Origin: Clostridia bacterium
GTDB taxonomy: Bacteria; Bacillota; Clostridia; Christensenellales; Pumilibacteraceae
Length of the DNA: 43,300 nt
Assembly (NCBI GenBank): GCA_017531795.1
Contig: JAFXKH010000074.1
Span: 1-43,300 of the forward strand
Direction: 5' to 3'
Part shown: one piece after another, positions 9,843 to 17,871 of the stretch
How positions within the stretch are numbered: position 1 is the stretch's first letter
Layout of the letters: each line of letters starts with the position of its first letter
The notes under the pieces: generated by a model
Told to the model about the DNA's origin: nothing
The model's database searches: none
Seen by the model: only the letters and a program-made list of their open reading frames with translations
Position numbers and translations under genes: made by a program

Positions 9843-10751
9843 ATGAAATATAAGCAAATAACAATTAAAGTAAAACATGAAGATGCAGACGTCGCTTCCT
9901 ACGCAATGATCGAATGTGGCAGTGAAGGCGCGTCAATCGTAGACGGTACGGATGTGAAAGAAGTAATTAATTCTTCAAAAAATTGGGATTATTACGACAG
10001 TTCTCTTAATGACGTTGATACTACGTACGCTTTCGTAACGGGTTGTTATGATATAAATTTCGATTCAGAAATCCTTTCCGATTTACTTGAAACTTATATC
10101 GGCAAAAGATTAGAATTAAACGTAAGTGTTTGCGACTCCTTAGACTGGGAAAATGAATGGAAAAAATATTATAAGCCATTAGACTTCGGTAAAATAGTTG
10201 TAATTCCAAAATGGTTGGAGTATAATACTAATAAGCCGTACGTCTTAATTGATCCCGGCATGGCTTTCGGAACGGGCAATCATGAAACCACAGGAATGTG
10301 CATTAAATTGCTTGGAGAAATAACGAATCTTAATGACGCTAACGTACTTGACGTGGGTTGTGGAAGCGGTATTTTAGGCATTTCTGCGCTTAAACTTGGC
10401 GCGAAAAATTGCACGCTTATTGATATTGATCCTCAAGCAGTAGAAGCAACTTCTTCAAATTTAACGCTTAATAATTTAACTGCAGACGTAATAGAGGGTG
10501 ATCTTGCAGAAAAATACAAGGGCGTTGCCGACGTTGTTCTTGCAAACTTAACGGCAGATATTTTGCTTCGATTGCGTGATTCACTTCCCAAGGTCACAAA
10601 ACAAGGCAGTTTAATAATAATGAGTGGAATTATTAACGCTCGCGCAAACGACGTTATTAACGGCTATATAAACGATAATTCAGGAGAATTTTCGCTTGTA
10701 ACCAATCTTCGTGAAGGAGAGTGGCAGGCGATAATGATACGGAAAAATTGA
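9843..10751 (+). CDS. prmA: Ribosomal protein L11 methyltransferase PrmA
   Basis: PrmA trimethylates ribosomal protein uL11 using S-adenosylmethionine. The N-terminal substrate-recognition domain (about residues 1-100) leads to DPGMAFGTGNHETT, the PrmA linker signature. The methyltransferase core has motif I LDVGCGSGILGISALKLGA and the catalytic NLTADIL loop. At 302 residues it is normal. It begins only 13 bases after the hairpin that follows dnaK, without a clear Shine-Dalgarno site. Its TGA stop overlaps the TTG start of rsmE. Confidence 0.95.
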   Translation: MKYKQITIKVKHEDADVASYAMIECGSEGASIVDGTDVKEVINSSKNWDYYDSSLNDVDTTYAFVTGCYDINFDSEILSDLLETYIGKRLELNVSVCDSLDWENEWKKYYKPLDFGKIVVIPKWLEYNTNKPYVLIDPGMAFGTGNHETTGMCIKLLGEITNLNDANVLDVGCGSGILGISALKLGAKNCTLIDIDPQAVEATSSNLTLNNLTADVIEGDLAEKYKGVADVVLANLTADILLRLRDSLPKVTKQGSLIIMSGIINARANDVINGYINDNSGEFSLVTNLREGEWQAIMIRKN

Positions 10752-11464
10752 GAAGATTTTTTGTTGAAAAAATTAATAAACCAACCACGGTACTGACGGG
10801 AAACGAAAAAAAACATCTCGCAGACGTTTTGCGCGCAAAAGTGGGGGATAAGATAATTCTTTGTCCAAACGACGGGAAAGACTATATCTTTGAAATATCT
10901 GCGTTTGATAAGAATTCCATTACGCTCTATTATGAAGAAGAATTTGTCAATCCTACTGAAACGAATCTTTTTCTTACAGTTTTCCCTGCATTATTAAAAG
11001 GTGATAAAACCGAACTAGTAGTACAAAAACTTACAGAATTGGGCGTAAAAAGAATATCTCCCTTTATAAGCGAATTTACAGTACAAAAATCGGAAAAGAA
11101 CGACAGGCTGAAAAGAACTGCGCACGAGGCGTCAAAACAATGCGGACGAGCTATTATACCCGAAATTGACGACGTGATGAAGTTTAACGATATGATAAAT
11201 AAACTTGCCGACTATGATGCGGTAGTTTTTGCATATGAAGATGCCTTCACGAACGGAAATAGAATTACTGACGTAGTAAAAGGAAATGAACGCAACGTTG
11301 CTCTTATCGTGGGTCCTGAAGGCGGTTTCTCCAAGAAAGAAGTAGAGGAATTTATTAATCGCGGCTATAAACCCGTAACTCTCGGAAAACGAATTTTAAG
11401 AGCGGAAACAGCGTCGATTTCTGCTACCGCTGTTATTATGCAATTATGTGGAGAGTGGTCATGA
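10748..11464 (+). CDS. rsmE: 16S rRNA m3U1498 methyltransferase RsmE
   Basis: RsmE methylates N3 of U1498 in 16S rRNA. It is a SPOUT (knotted) methyltransferase with an N-terminal PUA-like domain. The start LRRFFVEKIN matches the family N-terminus (MRRFF), so I place the start at the TTG that overlaps the prmA stop (TTGA); an ATG 27 bases upstream would add nine residues unlike the family. The SAM-binding knot shows LIVGPEGGFSKKEVEEF and LGKRILRAETAS. The length, 238 residues, is normal. It overlaps mtaB by four bases (ATGA). Confidence 0.93.
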   Translation: MRRFFVEKINKPTTVLTGNEKKHLADVLRAKVGDKIILCPNDGKDYIFEISAFDKNSITLYYEEEFVNPTETNLFLTVFPALLKGDKTELVVQKLTELGVKRISPFISEFTVQKSEKNDRLKRTAHEASKQCGRAIIPEIDDVMKFNDMINKLADYDAVVFAYEDAFTNGNRITDVVKGNERNVALIVGPEGGFSKKEVEEFINRGYKPVTLGKRILRAETASISATAVIMQLCGEWS

Positions 11465-12702
11465 AAATTTCAGTACTAACTCTTGGATGCAAAGTCAACG
11501 AATGCGAAAGTCGTTCTATCATTACGGCGTTAAAGGAAGCAGGGCAGGACGTGATCGAAGAAATTTTGCCTGCTGATTATTACGTCATCAACACGTGTTC
11601 TGTCACAAACGAAGCGGATAGAAAGAGCCGTCAGATGATTGGAAAAGCAACAAAAGCAAACCCAAACGCAAAAATATTCGTTTGTGGTTGTAGTTCTGAG
11701 CGAAATCCAAAAATATACGAAAAATATAAAAACGTTGTACATATTAGCGGAAATGCCAATAAATATGATGTTTTTAAGTGTATTGTGTCTGACATAAGTG
11801 AGTGTTTTTCGAAAAATAACATTAATAATCTGCCACTCGTTTTCGAAGAATTGCCTACGCCTTACCATGCAAAGACAAGGGACTACATAAAGATTCAGGA
11901 CGGTTGCAATAATTTTTGCTCGTATTGCATTATACCATACGTAAGAGGCAGATCCCGTTCAAGAACGATAGACTCAATATTAAGTGAAGTAAAAATATCC
12001 TCAAAGCGAACTAAAGAAATTGTACTTACCGGCATTGACGTATCCTCATACGGTAAAGATATCGGTTCATCGCTTACAGAACTCGTAAAATCTCTTTCAG
12101 ATTTTCCAATAAGAAAAAGGCTCAGTTCTTTTGAGTGCACGGTAATTACAGACGAACTTTTGTCAGCATTAAAATCATCTCATTTTTGCGACCATTTCCA
12201 CTTATCTTTGCAATCGGGTAGCGACAAAACGCTCAAAGCTATGAACAGACGATACGACACTCAGACGTATTTCAATATCGTTCAGAAGATAAGAAGTTAC
12301 TTTCCAAACGCAGGAATTACTACGGACGTAATAACAGGATTTCCAACAGAAACTGAAAAGGATTTTTTAGACACGTTAAGTTTTATAAAAACAGTTGGTT
12401 TTTCAGACATACACGTCTTTCCATATAGCGAACGAGAGGGGACAAAAGCTTCAAAACTGCCACAATTGCCAATGTGCGAAAGAAGAGCGCGCGCTCGCGA
12501 ACTTTTGAAGATTAAAGAAGAAAGTAAAAAATCTTTCCTGTTGAAGCAGATAGGTCAAGAATTAAGCGTATATTATGAAGAGTCAGAAAACGGCGTTTCT
12601 TGCGGTTATGCGGAAAACTATACAAAAGTATACGGCGACGGAATCCCCGGTCAAATTCAGACCAAAATTATAAGTAAAATTTTCGAAGAAGGAGTAAAAT
12701 AA
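11461..12702 (+). CDS. mtaB: tRNA t6A37 methylthiotransferase MtaB
   Basis: MtaB is a radical SAM methylthiotransferase that converts t6A37 to ms2t6A37 in tRNA. The N-terminal UPF0004 domain holds three cluster cysteines, C10 (LTLGCKVNECES), C46 and C77. The radical SAM cluster is C149-x3-C153-x2-C156 (GCNNFCSYCIIPYVRGRSRSR region). A C-terminal TRAM domain follows. The CKVNECES form points to MtaB rather than MiaB. GGAG lies 7-8 bases before the chosen ATG, which overlaps the rsmE stop. At 413 residues it is full length. Confidence 0.95.
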   Translation: MKISVLTLGCKVNECESRSIITALKEAGQDVIEEILPADYYVINTCSVTNEADRKSRQMIGKATKANPNAKIFVCGCSSERNPKIYEKYKNVVHISGNANKYDVFKCIVSDISECFSKNNINNLPLVFEELPTPYHAKTRDYIKIQDGCNNFCSYCIIPYVRGRSRSRTIDSILSEVKISSKRTKEIVLTGIDVSSYGKDIGSSLTELVKSLSDFPIRKRLSSFECTVITDELLSALKSSHFCDHFHLSLQSGSDKTLKAMNRRYDTQTYFNIVQKIRSYFPNAGITTDVITGFPTETEKDFLDTLSFIKTVGFSDIHVFPYSEREGTKASKLPQLPMCERRARARELLKIKEESKKSFLLKQIGQELSVYYEESENGVSCGYAENYTKVYGDGIPGQIQTKIISKIFEEGVK

Positions 12703-12703
12703 A

Positions 12704-13051
12704 ATGAGTTGTATTTTTTGTAAAATCAATAACGGTGAAGTACCGTCCGAAATCCTTTATCGCGATGAAGATATGTTTATAATTAAAGATATCGATCCAA
12801 AAGCGAATAAACATTATTTAATGATTCCCACAAAACATTATAAATTGATTTCCGATATGACGGACGAGGATGCTGACGCATTTGCAAGAAGTATAAGAAA
12901 AATTCCCACGCTCAGCAAAGAATTGGGATTAGAAAACGGATATAGGTTAATAATCAATCAAGGTGATGATGCAGGTCAGACCGTATTCCACCTTCACGTT
13001 CATATTCTTGCCGGACAGCCTTTGGATTTTCCTGATTTAAAAAAACAATAA
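12704..13051 (+). CDS. HIT family protein (HinT-like purine nucleoside phosphoramidase)
   Basis: A histidine triad protein of 115 residues. The start SCIFCKINNGEVPSEILY and the triad H96-L-H98-V-H100 with the preceding QTVFHLH are typical of bacterial HinT/Hit proteins, which hydrolyse nucleoside phosphoramidates and related adducts. A GGAG site lies upstream, at the end of mtaB. The HIT gene between mtaB and rpsU is the standard Clostridia arrangement. The physiological substrate is unknown. Confidence 0.93.
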   Translation: MSCIFCKINNGEVPSEILYRDEDMFIIKDIDPKANKHYLMIPTKHYKLISDMTDEDADAFARSIRKIPTLSKELGLENGYRLIINQGDDAGQTVFHLHVHILAGQPLDFPDLKKQ

Positions 13052-13092
13052 TTTAATTGTTTATATTTTTATTTCAAATAGGTCTATTTTTA

Positions 13093-13121
13093 TTGACAAC
13101 GAAAGAAAAAAATGATAAAAT
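13093..13121 (+). promoter_or_regulatory. Promoter of rpsU
   Basis: TTGACA (13093-13098), a 17-bp spacer and an extended -10 TGATAAAAT (TAAAAT at 13116-13121). The expected start is near 13128, leaving a leader of about 53 nt. Confidence 0.85.
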
Positions 13122-13180
13122 CTCGTGGTCAGTAATTTTTTGACAAATAATACCCTCTTAGGGAAGGGTGGTGTAATTCC

Positions 13181-13360
13181 GTGTCAATTGTAAAAGTTGG
13201 TGAAAACGAATCGCTTGAAAGCGCTCTTAAGCGTTTTAAGAGAAAATGCCAAAAAGACAATATTCTTGGCGATATGCGCAAGAAAGAATTTTACGAAAAG
13301 CCTTCCGTAAGAAGAAAGAAAAAGTCTGAAGCTGCCCGCAAACGTGGCAATAAAGGTTAA
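13181..13360 (+). CDS. rpsU: 30S ribosomal protein bS21
   Basis: A short GTG-initiated gene of 59 codons. The protein begins [19 protein letters not shown] and continues through [18 protein letters not shown] to a basic tail, as in bS21, which helps initiation on the 30S subunit. The strong AGGGTGGTG Shine-Dalgarno-like site 7-8 bases upstream and the family N-terminus fix the GTG start. It has its own promoter and terminator. A reading frame on the opposite strand is a shadow. Confidence 0.96.
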   Translation: MSIVKVGENESLESALKRFKRKCQKDNILGDMRKKEFYEKPSVRRKKKSEAARKRGNKG

Positions 13361-13367
13361 TAAAAAC

Positions 13368-13406
13368 AAAAAACGAGCATTTCTTTGATTTGCTCGTTTT
13401 TTATTA
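13368..13406 (+). terminator. Rho-independent terminator of rpsU
   Basis: A 12-bp stem, AAAAAACGAGCA (13368-13379) with TGCTCGTTTTTT (13391-13402), runs into a T-rich tail. Confidence 0.88.
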
Positions 13407-13515
13407 TTAGTATATGTTTCAATAGCAGTACAGGCGTATTCGTCTCACAATCTATGCATGTTAATTATGTAATAATAAACGTAATAATTACTATACTATA
13501 TATAAGTAACAAAAC

Positions 13516-13545
13516 GAAGAAAAGACCGACGTAATTTCGTCGGTC
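13516..13545 (-). terminator. Rho-independent terminator of rpmB
   Basis: An 8-bp stem GACCGACG/CGTCGGTC (13524-13531 with 13538-13545). On the minus strand it is followed by TTTTCTTCGTTTTG. The 110 bases between this and the rpsU terminator are AT-rich and hold nothing I recognise. Confidence 0.78.
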
Positions 13546-13578
13546 AACAAATTCCTTCGATTATATTGTACGAAAAAA

Positions 13579-13764
13579 TCAGTCTTCTTTGTTTAAAGTT
13601 CTTTTGCAGCGAGTGCAAACATAAACACTCTTAACCTGTCCGTCAATATCAAGTTTCATTTTATGCACGTTAGCACTAAAAGATCTTACGGTGTGTCTGT
13701 TTGAGTGGCTTACGTTTTTGCCGGCAGATCTGCCTTTTCCACAAAGGGCACATACTTTACTCAT
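13579..13764 (-). CDS. rpmB: 50S ribosomal protein bL28 (zinc-binding form)
   Basis: A 61-residue ribosomal protein beginning MSKVCALCGKGRSAGKNVSHSN, with two CxxC pairs (CALC and CTRC), so it is the zinc-ribbon form of bL28. The frame is open five codons further upstream, but GGAGG eight bases before this ATG and the family N-terminus set the start here. It is transcribed alone, divergently from fakA, the usual arrangement in Firmicutes. Confidence 0.96.
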   Translation of the reverse strand: MSKVCALCGKGRSAGKNVSHSNRHTVRSFSANVHKMKLDIDGQVKSVYVCTRCKRTLNKED

Positions 13765-13802
13765 TCTCGTCGCCTCCATTGGTTAGCATTATTTACCGTA
13801 AT

Positions 13803-13831
13803 AATATATCACCAGTTGAGAATAATTGCAA
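13803..13831 (-). promoter_or_regulatory. Promoter of rpmB
   Basis: On the minus strand, TTGCAA (13831-13826), a 17-bp spacer and an extended -10 TGATATATT (TATATT at 13808-13803). Confidence 0.8.
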
Positions 13832-13911
13832 GTGTTTTTCAGAAGTTTTTTTATATTCTTTCAAAAAATGTTTATTTAATTAAAAATTTTTATTTTCATT
13901 AGCTAAAACCC

Positions 13912-13940
13912 TTGCATTTTTACTTATTTTCCTGTAAAAT
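13912..13940 (+). promoter_or_regulatory. Promoter of fakA
   Basis: TTGCAT (13912-13917), a 17-bp spacer and TAAAAT (13935-13940). The expected start near 13947 gives a roughly 107-nt AT-rich leader. The leader contains a small perfect hairpin, AATATAG-GTTTT-CTATATT (13996-14014), of unknown role. Confidence 0.65.
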
Positions 13941-14053
13941 ATGTTCGTATGTTTTAATTTATAAAATGTATATTTAATTTTACTTTGTTTTTCTCAATAT
14001 AGGTTTTCTATATTGTGTGTTGTTTATTCGACATTGGAGATATTTATTTAATT

Positions 14054-14569
14054 ATGGCTATTAAATCTATTAACGGCGTGATGCTCAGAAAAATGATCTT
14101 GAACGGAGCAAAGTTACTTGACAGTAATAAACAGCACGTCGATTCATTAAACGTTTTCCCAGTACCTGATGGCGATACGGGAACTAATATGTCGTTGACT
14201 TTACTCTCTGCGGCAAAGGAGGTTTCTTCTTGCCCAAATAACGATATTGACGTTCTTTGTGATGCTTTATCCAGAGGCGCTCTCAGAGGAGCGCGTGGAA
14301 ACAGTGGTGTTATTACAAGCCAAATATTAAAAGGTATCGCCACCGAATTAAAAAAATGTCAGTTTGAAATAACGGTAAAAGATTTGGCTCGCGGTTTGGC
14401 TATGGGTACGGAGATTGCATATAAAGCAGTAACCAAACCTCAGGAAGGAACTATTTTGACCGTAATACGCTCTATGAGCGAAAAGGCCACGAAGGCTTCT
14501 AAGTTTACAAATAACGTAATAGATTTCTTAAATAACGTCATAAAAGAAGGTGAAGATACTCTCAAATAG
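14054..14569 (+). CDS. fakA: Fatty acid kinase subunit FakA (YloV), N-terminal fragment up to in-frame TAG
   Basis: FakA is the ATP-binding catalytic subunit of fatty acid kinase; a DegV-type FakB partner presents the fatty acid. This part covers most of the DhaL kinase domain: the metal- and ATP-binding motif VDSLNVFPVPDGDTGTNMSL and the helix RGALRGARGNSGVITSQIL are intact. MAIKSINGVMLRKM matches the family start, although the nearest GGAG is 14 bases upstream. Translation stops at TAG (14567-14569), codon 172, where homologues read on through TLxKTPEMLPxLK. The remainder continues in the same frame immediately after it, so this is one gene broken by a single codon. Confidence 0.85.
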   Translation: MAIKSINGVMLRKMILNGAKLLDSNKQHVDSLNVFPVPDGDTGTNMSLTLLSAAKEVSSCPNNDIDVLCDALSRGALRGARGNSGVITSQILKGIATELKKCQFEITVKDLARGLAMGTEIAYKAVTKPQEGTILTVIRSMSEKATKASKFTNNVIDFLNNVIKEGEDTLK

Positions 14570-14578
14570 ACTCCGGAA

Positions 14579-15709
14579 ATGCTTCCCGCCCTCAAAAAAG
14601 CAGGCGTGGTAGATGCTGGCGGTCGTGGACTCCTTATCATTTTCCAAGGCTTCTGCAATAGTCTTATGGGGAAAGAGGAAGTCAACCTTGAGTTTGACGA
14701 TAGCATAAGCAAAAGTTCAGATTGGTCTTCTTCGACCAACGAACAGTTTCACGGGGATTTAAGCGAATTGGATTCTATTGAATTTGCTTATTGCACCGAA
14801 TTTTTCATTATTAATTTAAAAGATGGATTACAGGAATCGGATATCGATGATTTCCGTAATAAATTGATTGAGATTGGCGACTCTGTTCTTGTTATCGGCG
14901 ATTTATCAATGGTTAAGGTACACGTACATACCAACAGCCCCGGTATTGCTCTTATGTACGCCCTTGAATTAGGCGAATTGGATAGACTTAAAATAGAAAA
15001 TATGTTAGAGCAGAATCGCGCGTTGTTTGCTCATACTGAAAGAAAAGAGATTAAGCCTTACGGCATGGTTTCCGTATGTTCAGGAAGCGGTATGTCTGCA
15101 ATATTCAAAGATCTTCTCGTAGACGAAATTATTGAAGGCGGTCAAACAATGAATCCTAGCGCTGATGATATTGCTAGCGCTTGCAATAAGATTTCCGCGC
15201 ATGATATCTTCGTCTTCCCTAACAATAAAAATATTATTCTTGCGGCAGAACAAGCAAAAGAACTTTGCAAGCACACCATTCACGTAGTGCCTACGACAAA
15301 CGTTCCACAAGGAATATCCGCCGTACTTGCGTTTGATCCACAGAATTCTCTTGAAAGTATCTTGGAAAATATGGAAGATGCAAGAAATTCGATAAAAGTA
15401 GGAAGCGTTACTTTTGCAGTAAGGGAAACATCTATCGACGGTTTTGACCTTAAAGAAGGTGACGTAATCGGTATCGGAGAAAAATTAATAATGGCGAAAG
15501 GTGATAATGCCGAGACCGTTGCCGAAGAATTGATTGACAAACTTATTGACGATGACGTTAGTACAGTCACGTTATATTACGGACACAACACGACTGATAA
15601 AGAAGCAGAAAAACTCGTCGAAAAATTGGCAGATAAATATGAATCTTGCGATATAGACGCTCATTTCGGAGGTCAAGCGCTTTATTATTATATAATCGCG
15701 ATGGAATAA
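14579..15709 (+). CDS. fakA: Fatty acid kinase FakA, C-terminal fragment after in-frame TAG
   Basis: This is the same frame as the preceding fragment. The codons directly after the TAG read TPEMLPALKKAGVVDAGGRGL, the conserved end of the DhaL domain, followed by the middle FakA domain and the DegV-like C-terminal domain (VDGFDLKEGD-like region, YYGHNTTDKEAEKL, FGGQALYYYIIAME). The first ATG after the stop is at 14579, with a weak GGA close by, so re-initiation is conceivable but would leave both halves without a complete kinase domain. Read through, the gene has 551 codons, the normal FakA length (about 550). Confidence 0.82.
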   Translation: MLPALKKAGVVDAGGRGLLIIFQGFCNSLMGKEEVNLEFDDSISKSSDWSSSTNEQFHGDLSELDSIEFAYCTEFFIINLKDGLQESDIDDFRNKLIEIGDSVLVIGDLSMVKVHVHTNSPGIALMYALELGELDRLKIENMLEQNRALFAHTERKEIKPYGMVSVCSGSGMSAIFKDLLVDEIIEGGQTMNPSADDIASACNKISAHDIFVFPNNKNIILAAEQAKELCKHTIHVVPTTNVPQGISAVLAFDPQNSLESILENMEDARNSIKVGSVTFAVRETSIDGFDLKEGDVIGIGEKLIMAKGDNAETVAEELIDKLIDDDVSTVTLYYGHNTTDKEAEKLVEKLADKYESCDIDAHFGGQALYYYIIAME

Positions 15710-15752
15710 TTTTCTGACTAAAAAATGTCTTTCGGAATTGTCCGATGAAAAT

Positions 15753-15781
15753 AAGGGCGGAACTTATCCGTCCTTTTATAT
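15753..15781 (+). terminator. Terminator between fakA and recG
   Basis: AAGGGCGGA (15753-15761) pairs with TCCGTCCTT (15767-15775), one G:U pair, followed by TTATATT. The hairpin lies before the favoured recG start. Strength is moderate. Confidence 0.6.
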
Positions 15782-15789
15782 TAAAAACA

Positions 15790-17769
15790 ATGAAACTTCA
15801 GGAAATAAAAGGTTTTGGTGAAAAACGCATAGCAAAACTTGCCTCAAACGGAATTTACGATCCGCTTGATTTATTGATGATTTTTCCTGAAAAATATTAT
15901 GATAAAAACGCTGTTATCGATTGGAATTCTCTTTCTGATGGAAGCGACGTCATCTTCAAAGGCCGAATAATCAGTCCACCCGTATTAAAACGCGTACGCC
16001 GAAACCTTTCTTACGTAAAAGTAACTGTGGATGCCGGCAGAGAAATTATTTGTACTTGGTTTAATCAACCGTTCATCACGAAAGCTTTATCCGTTGGCAG
16101 TATAAAAATTATTTCGGGAAAAGTAAAAAAATTTGCAGGCAGAATAGAAATCTCCGCGCCTCAAATTATATCAGATCAAGAATTAGATGTTATTCCTATA
16201 TATAAGCCTCCGAAAGGACTTTCGCAATCACTTCTTATTGATGGGATAAAAACAATTTTAAGCAAAGTAAGACTAAAGGGTTTTATTACGCAAGAAATTG
16301 CCGACAAACACAATCTTTTGCCATTACATCAATGCTTTATTAACGCGCATTTTCCACGTAAAATCGAAGATGCAATTACTTCTCGAAATAACATTGCGTT
16401 GGAAAATTTAGCGTATACAATTTCAGTATACGGTTTAGCAAAAGCGAATTATTCGCAATTACGCGAAACAAAATACGTTAATAATCTCGCGCCCATCAAA
16501 AAAGCCATTGAGGATTTGCCATTTACGCTTACTCTTGGCCAACAAAAAGCAATAAGCAACGTAATAAATGGTCTGTTATCTGAAAAAAGACTTAATCTTT
16601 TATTGCAGGGCGACGTAGGTAGTGGAAAAACAATCGTTGCATTAATTTCTGCTTATTTCGCCACTCTTTCGGGATATCAATGCGCGATTATGGCTCCGAC
16701 AGAGATTCTTGCCACTCAACATTATGAAAAGGCGCGCGAGTTTTTTTCAAACAAAGGCAAGAGAGTGGGGTTGCTTATCGGCTCACAAAAGAAAGAAGAA
16801 AGACTTTGTCTATTGGAACAAATCAAGAAAGGTGACGTCGACGTTGTTATAGGTACTCACGCAATTATTAACAATGCAGTGGAATTTGCGAGTTTGTCAT
16901 TAACGATTACAGACGAACAACACCGATTTGGAGTATGTCAAAGAGGAAGTTTAGAAAACAAAGCGCATGCAACTGACAATATAGTTATGACGGCAACTCC
17001 TATACCGCGCACGCTTGCTTTGTCGCTATACGGACAACTCGATACGGTTACGATTAACGAGCGTCCAAACGAAAATAAAATCAAAACTGTCGTTGTTCCT
17101 CAATCGAGGTTAAACGATATGTACAAATACGTCGAAAATAAAGCGTTTTCAGGCGAAAAAACGTATATAGTGTGTCCGAGAGTAGAAAGCGATTCAGCAG
17201 TATCCGCAGTAACTTTATACGACGAACTTAAAAAGAACGAACTCAAAAACGTGAAAATTGGTCTTTTGTACGGTGGACAAAAAGAGTCGGAAAAAGACGC
17301 TATAATGAAAAGTTTTGCAACCGACGACGTTATGGTTTTAGTCAGTACTACGGTTATAGAAGTAGGCATTGACGTAAAAGAAGCGACTACTATGGTACTT
17401 TTCGGCGCAGAATATTTCGGACTCAGCCAATTACATCAGTTAAGAGGGCGCATAGGAAGAAACGGTCAGGAAAGTTATTGCTTTATCGTGTGCGAAGATA
17501 AGCCTTCAGAAAGAATAGAGTATTTCAAAAACTGTAACGACGGTTTCAAACTTGCCGAGTACGACTTTAATTCGAGAGGGGCGGGGGATTTCATAGGAAT
17601 CAGACAACACGGCAAAAGCGGAACTTTTGGCATCAATATTAACGCCGAGTTTATAAAGAAAGCCAAAGAAATCAGTAATGATTTACTTGCAAAGCAAAAT
17701 ATAAGAGCGGAACTGCAAGCGGGCTCAGCAGAAAAAGCCGAATTTATCAAATCACTCTCATTAAATTAA
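15790..17769 (+). CDS. recG: ATP-dependent DNA helicase RecG
   Basis: RecG is the superfamily 2 helicase that drives fork reversal and branch migration. The N-terminal wedge domain begins MKLQEIKGFGEKRIAKLASNG, which matches family starts, so I prefer this ATG to one 45 bases upstream that sits ahead of a terminator hairpin. Walker A is GDVGSGKT, the DEAH-box position reads DEQHRFG, and motif III is TATPIPRT. Motifs V and VI are VSTTVIEVGIDV and QLRGRIGR. At 659 residues it is close to normal length. No clear Shine-Dalgarno site is seen. Confidence 0.95.
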   Translation: MKLQEIKGFGEKRIAKLASNGIYDPLDLLMIFPEKYYDKNAVIDWNSLSDGSDVIFKGRIISPPVLKRVRRNLSYVKVTVDAGREIICTWFNQPFITKALSVGSIKIISGKVKKFAGRIEISAPQIISDQELDVIPIYKPPKGLSQSLLIDGIKTILSKVRLKGFITQEIADKHNLLPLHQCFINAHFPRKIEDAITSRNNIALENLAYTISVYGLAKANYSQLRETKYVNNLAPIKKAIEDLPFTLTLGQQKAISNVINGLLSEKRLNLLLQGDVGSGKTIVALISAYFATLSGYQCAIMAPTEILATQHYEKAREFFSNKGKRVGLLIGSQKKEERLCLLEQIKKGDVDVVIGTHAIINNAVEFASLSLTITDEQHRFGVCQRGSLENKAHATDNIVMTATPIPRTLALSLYGQLDTVTINERPNENKIKTVVVPQSRLNDMYKYVENKAFSGEKTYIVCPRVESDSAVSAVTLYDELKKNELKNVKIGLLYGGQKESEKDAIMKSFATDDVMVLVSTTVIEVGIDVKEATTMVLFGAEYFGLSQLHQLRGRIGRNGQESYCFIVCEDKPSERIEYFKNCNDGFKLAEYDFNSRGAGDFIGIRQHGKSGTFGININAEFIKKAKEISNDLLAKQNIRAELQAGSAEKAEFIKSLSLN

Positions 17770-17774
17770 TTATT

Positions 17775-17850
17775 AAAACGCTTGACAATAAAATTTCGTT
17801 TTGATATAATCACTTCAATAATTTATCACTTTAACGCGTTAAAGCGTTTT
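17775..17850 (+). promoter_or_regulatory. Promoter and candidate operator of the his operon
   Basis: TTGACA (17782-17787), a 17-bp spacer and an extended -10 TGATATAAT (TATAAT at 17805-17810) form a near-perfect promoter. Just downstream is a perfect 16-bp palindrome CTTTAACGCGTTAAAG (17829-17844). A separate 9-bp inverted repeat, AAAACGCTT (17775-17783) and AAGCGTTTT (17842-17850), brackets the promoter. These look like repressor sites. A TrpR-like HisR repressor is one candidate, but no regulator is encoded nearby. Confidence 0.75.
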
Positions 17851-17871
17851 GCAATATAAGGACATTTATTT

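Noticed and set aside
13403..13515. Small RNA or tRNA between the rpsU and rpmB terminators
   Set aside because: I looked for a cloverleaf or promoter and found neither; the stretch is AT-rich with only short imperfect repeats.
14567..14569. Global reassignment of TAG to an amino acid
   Set aside because: hisG, hisIE, khpA and rbgA end in TAG at their expected family C-termini, with the next gene starting immediately after most of them, so TAG is a working stop codon here.
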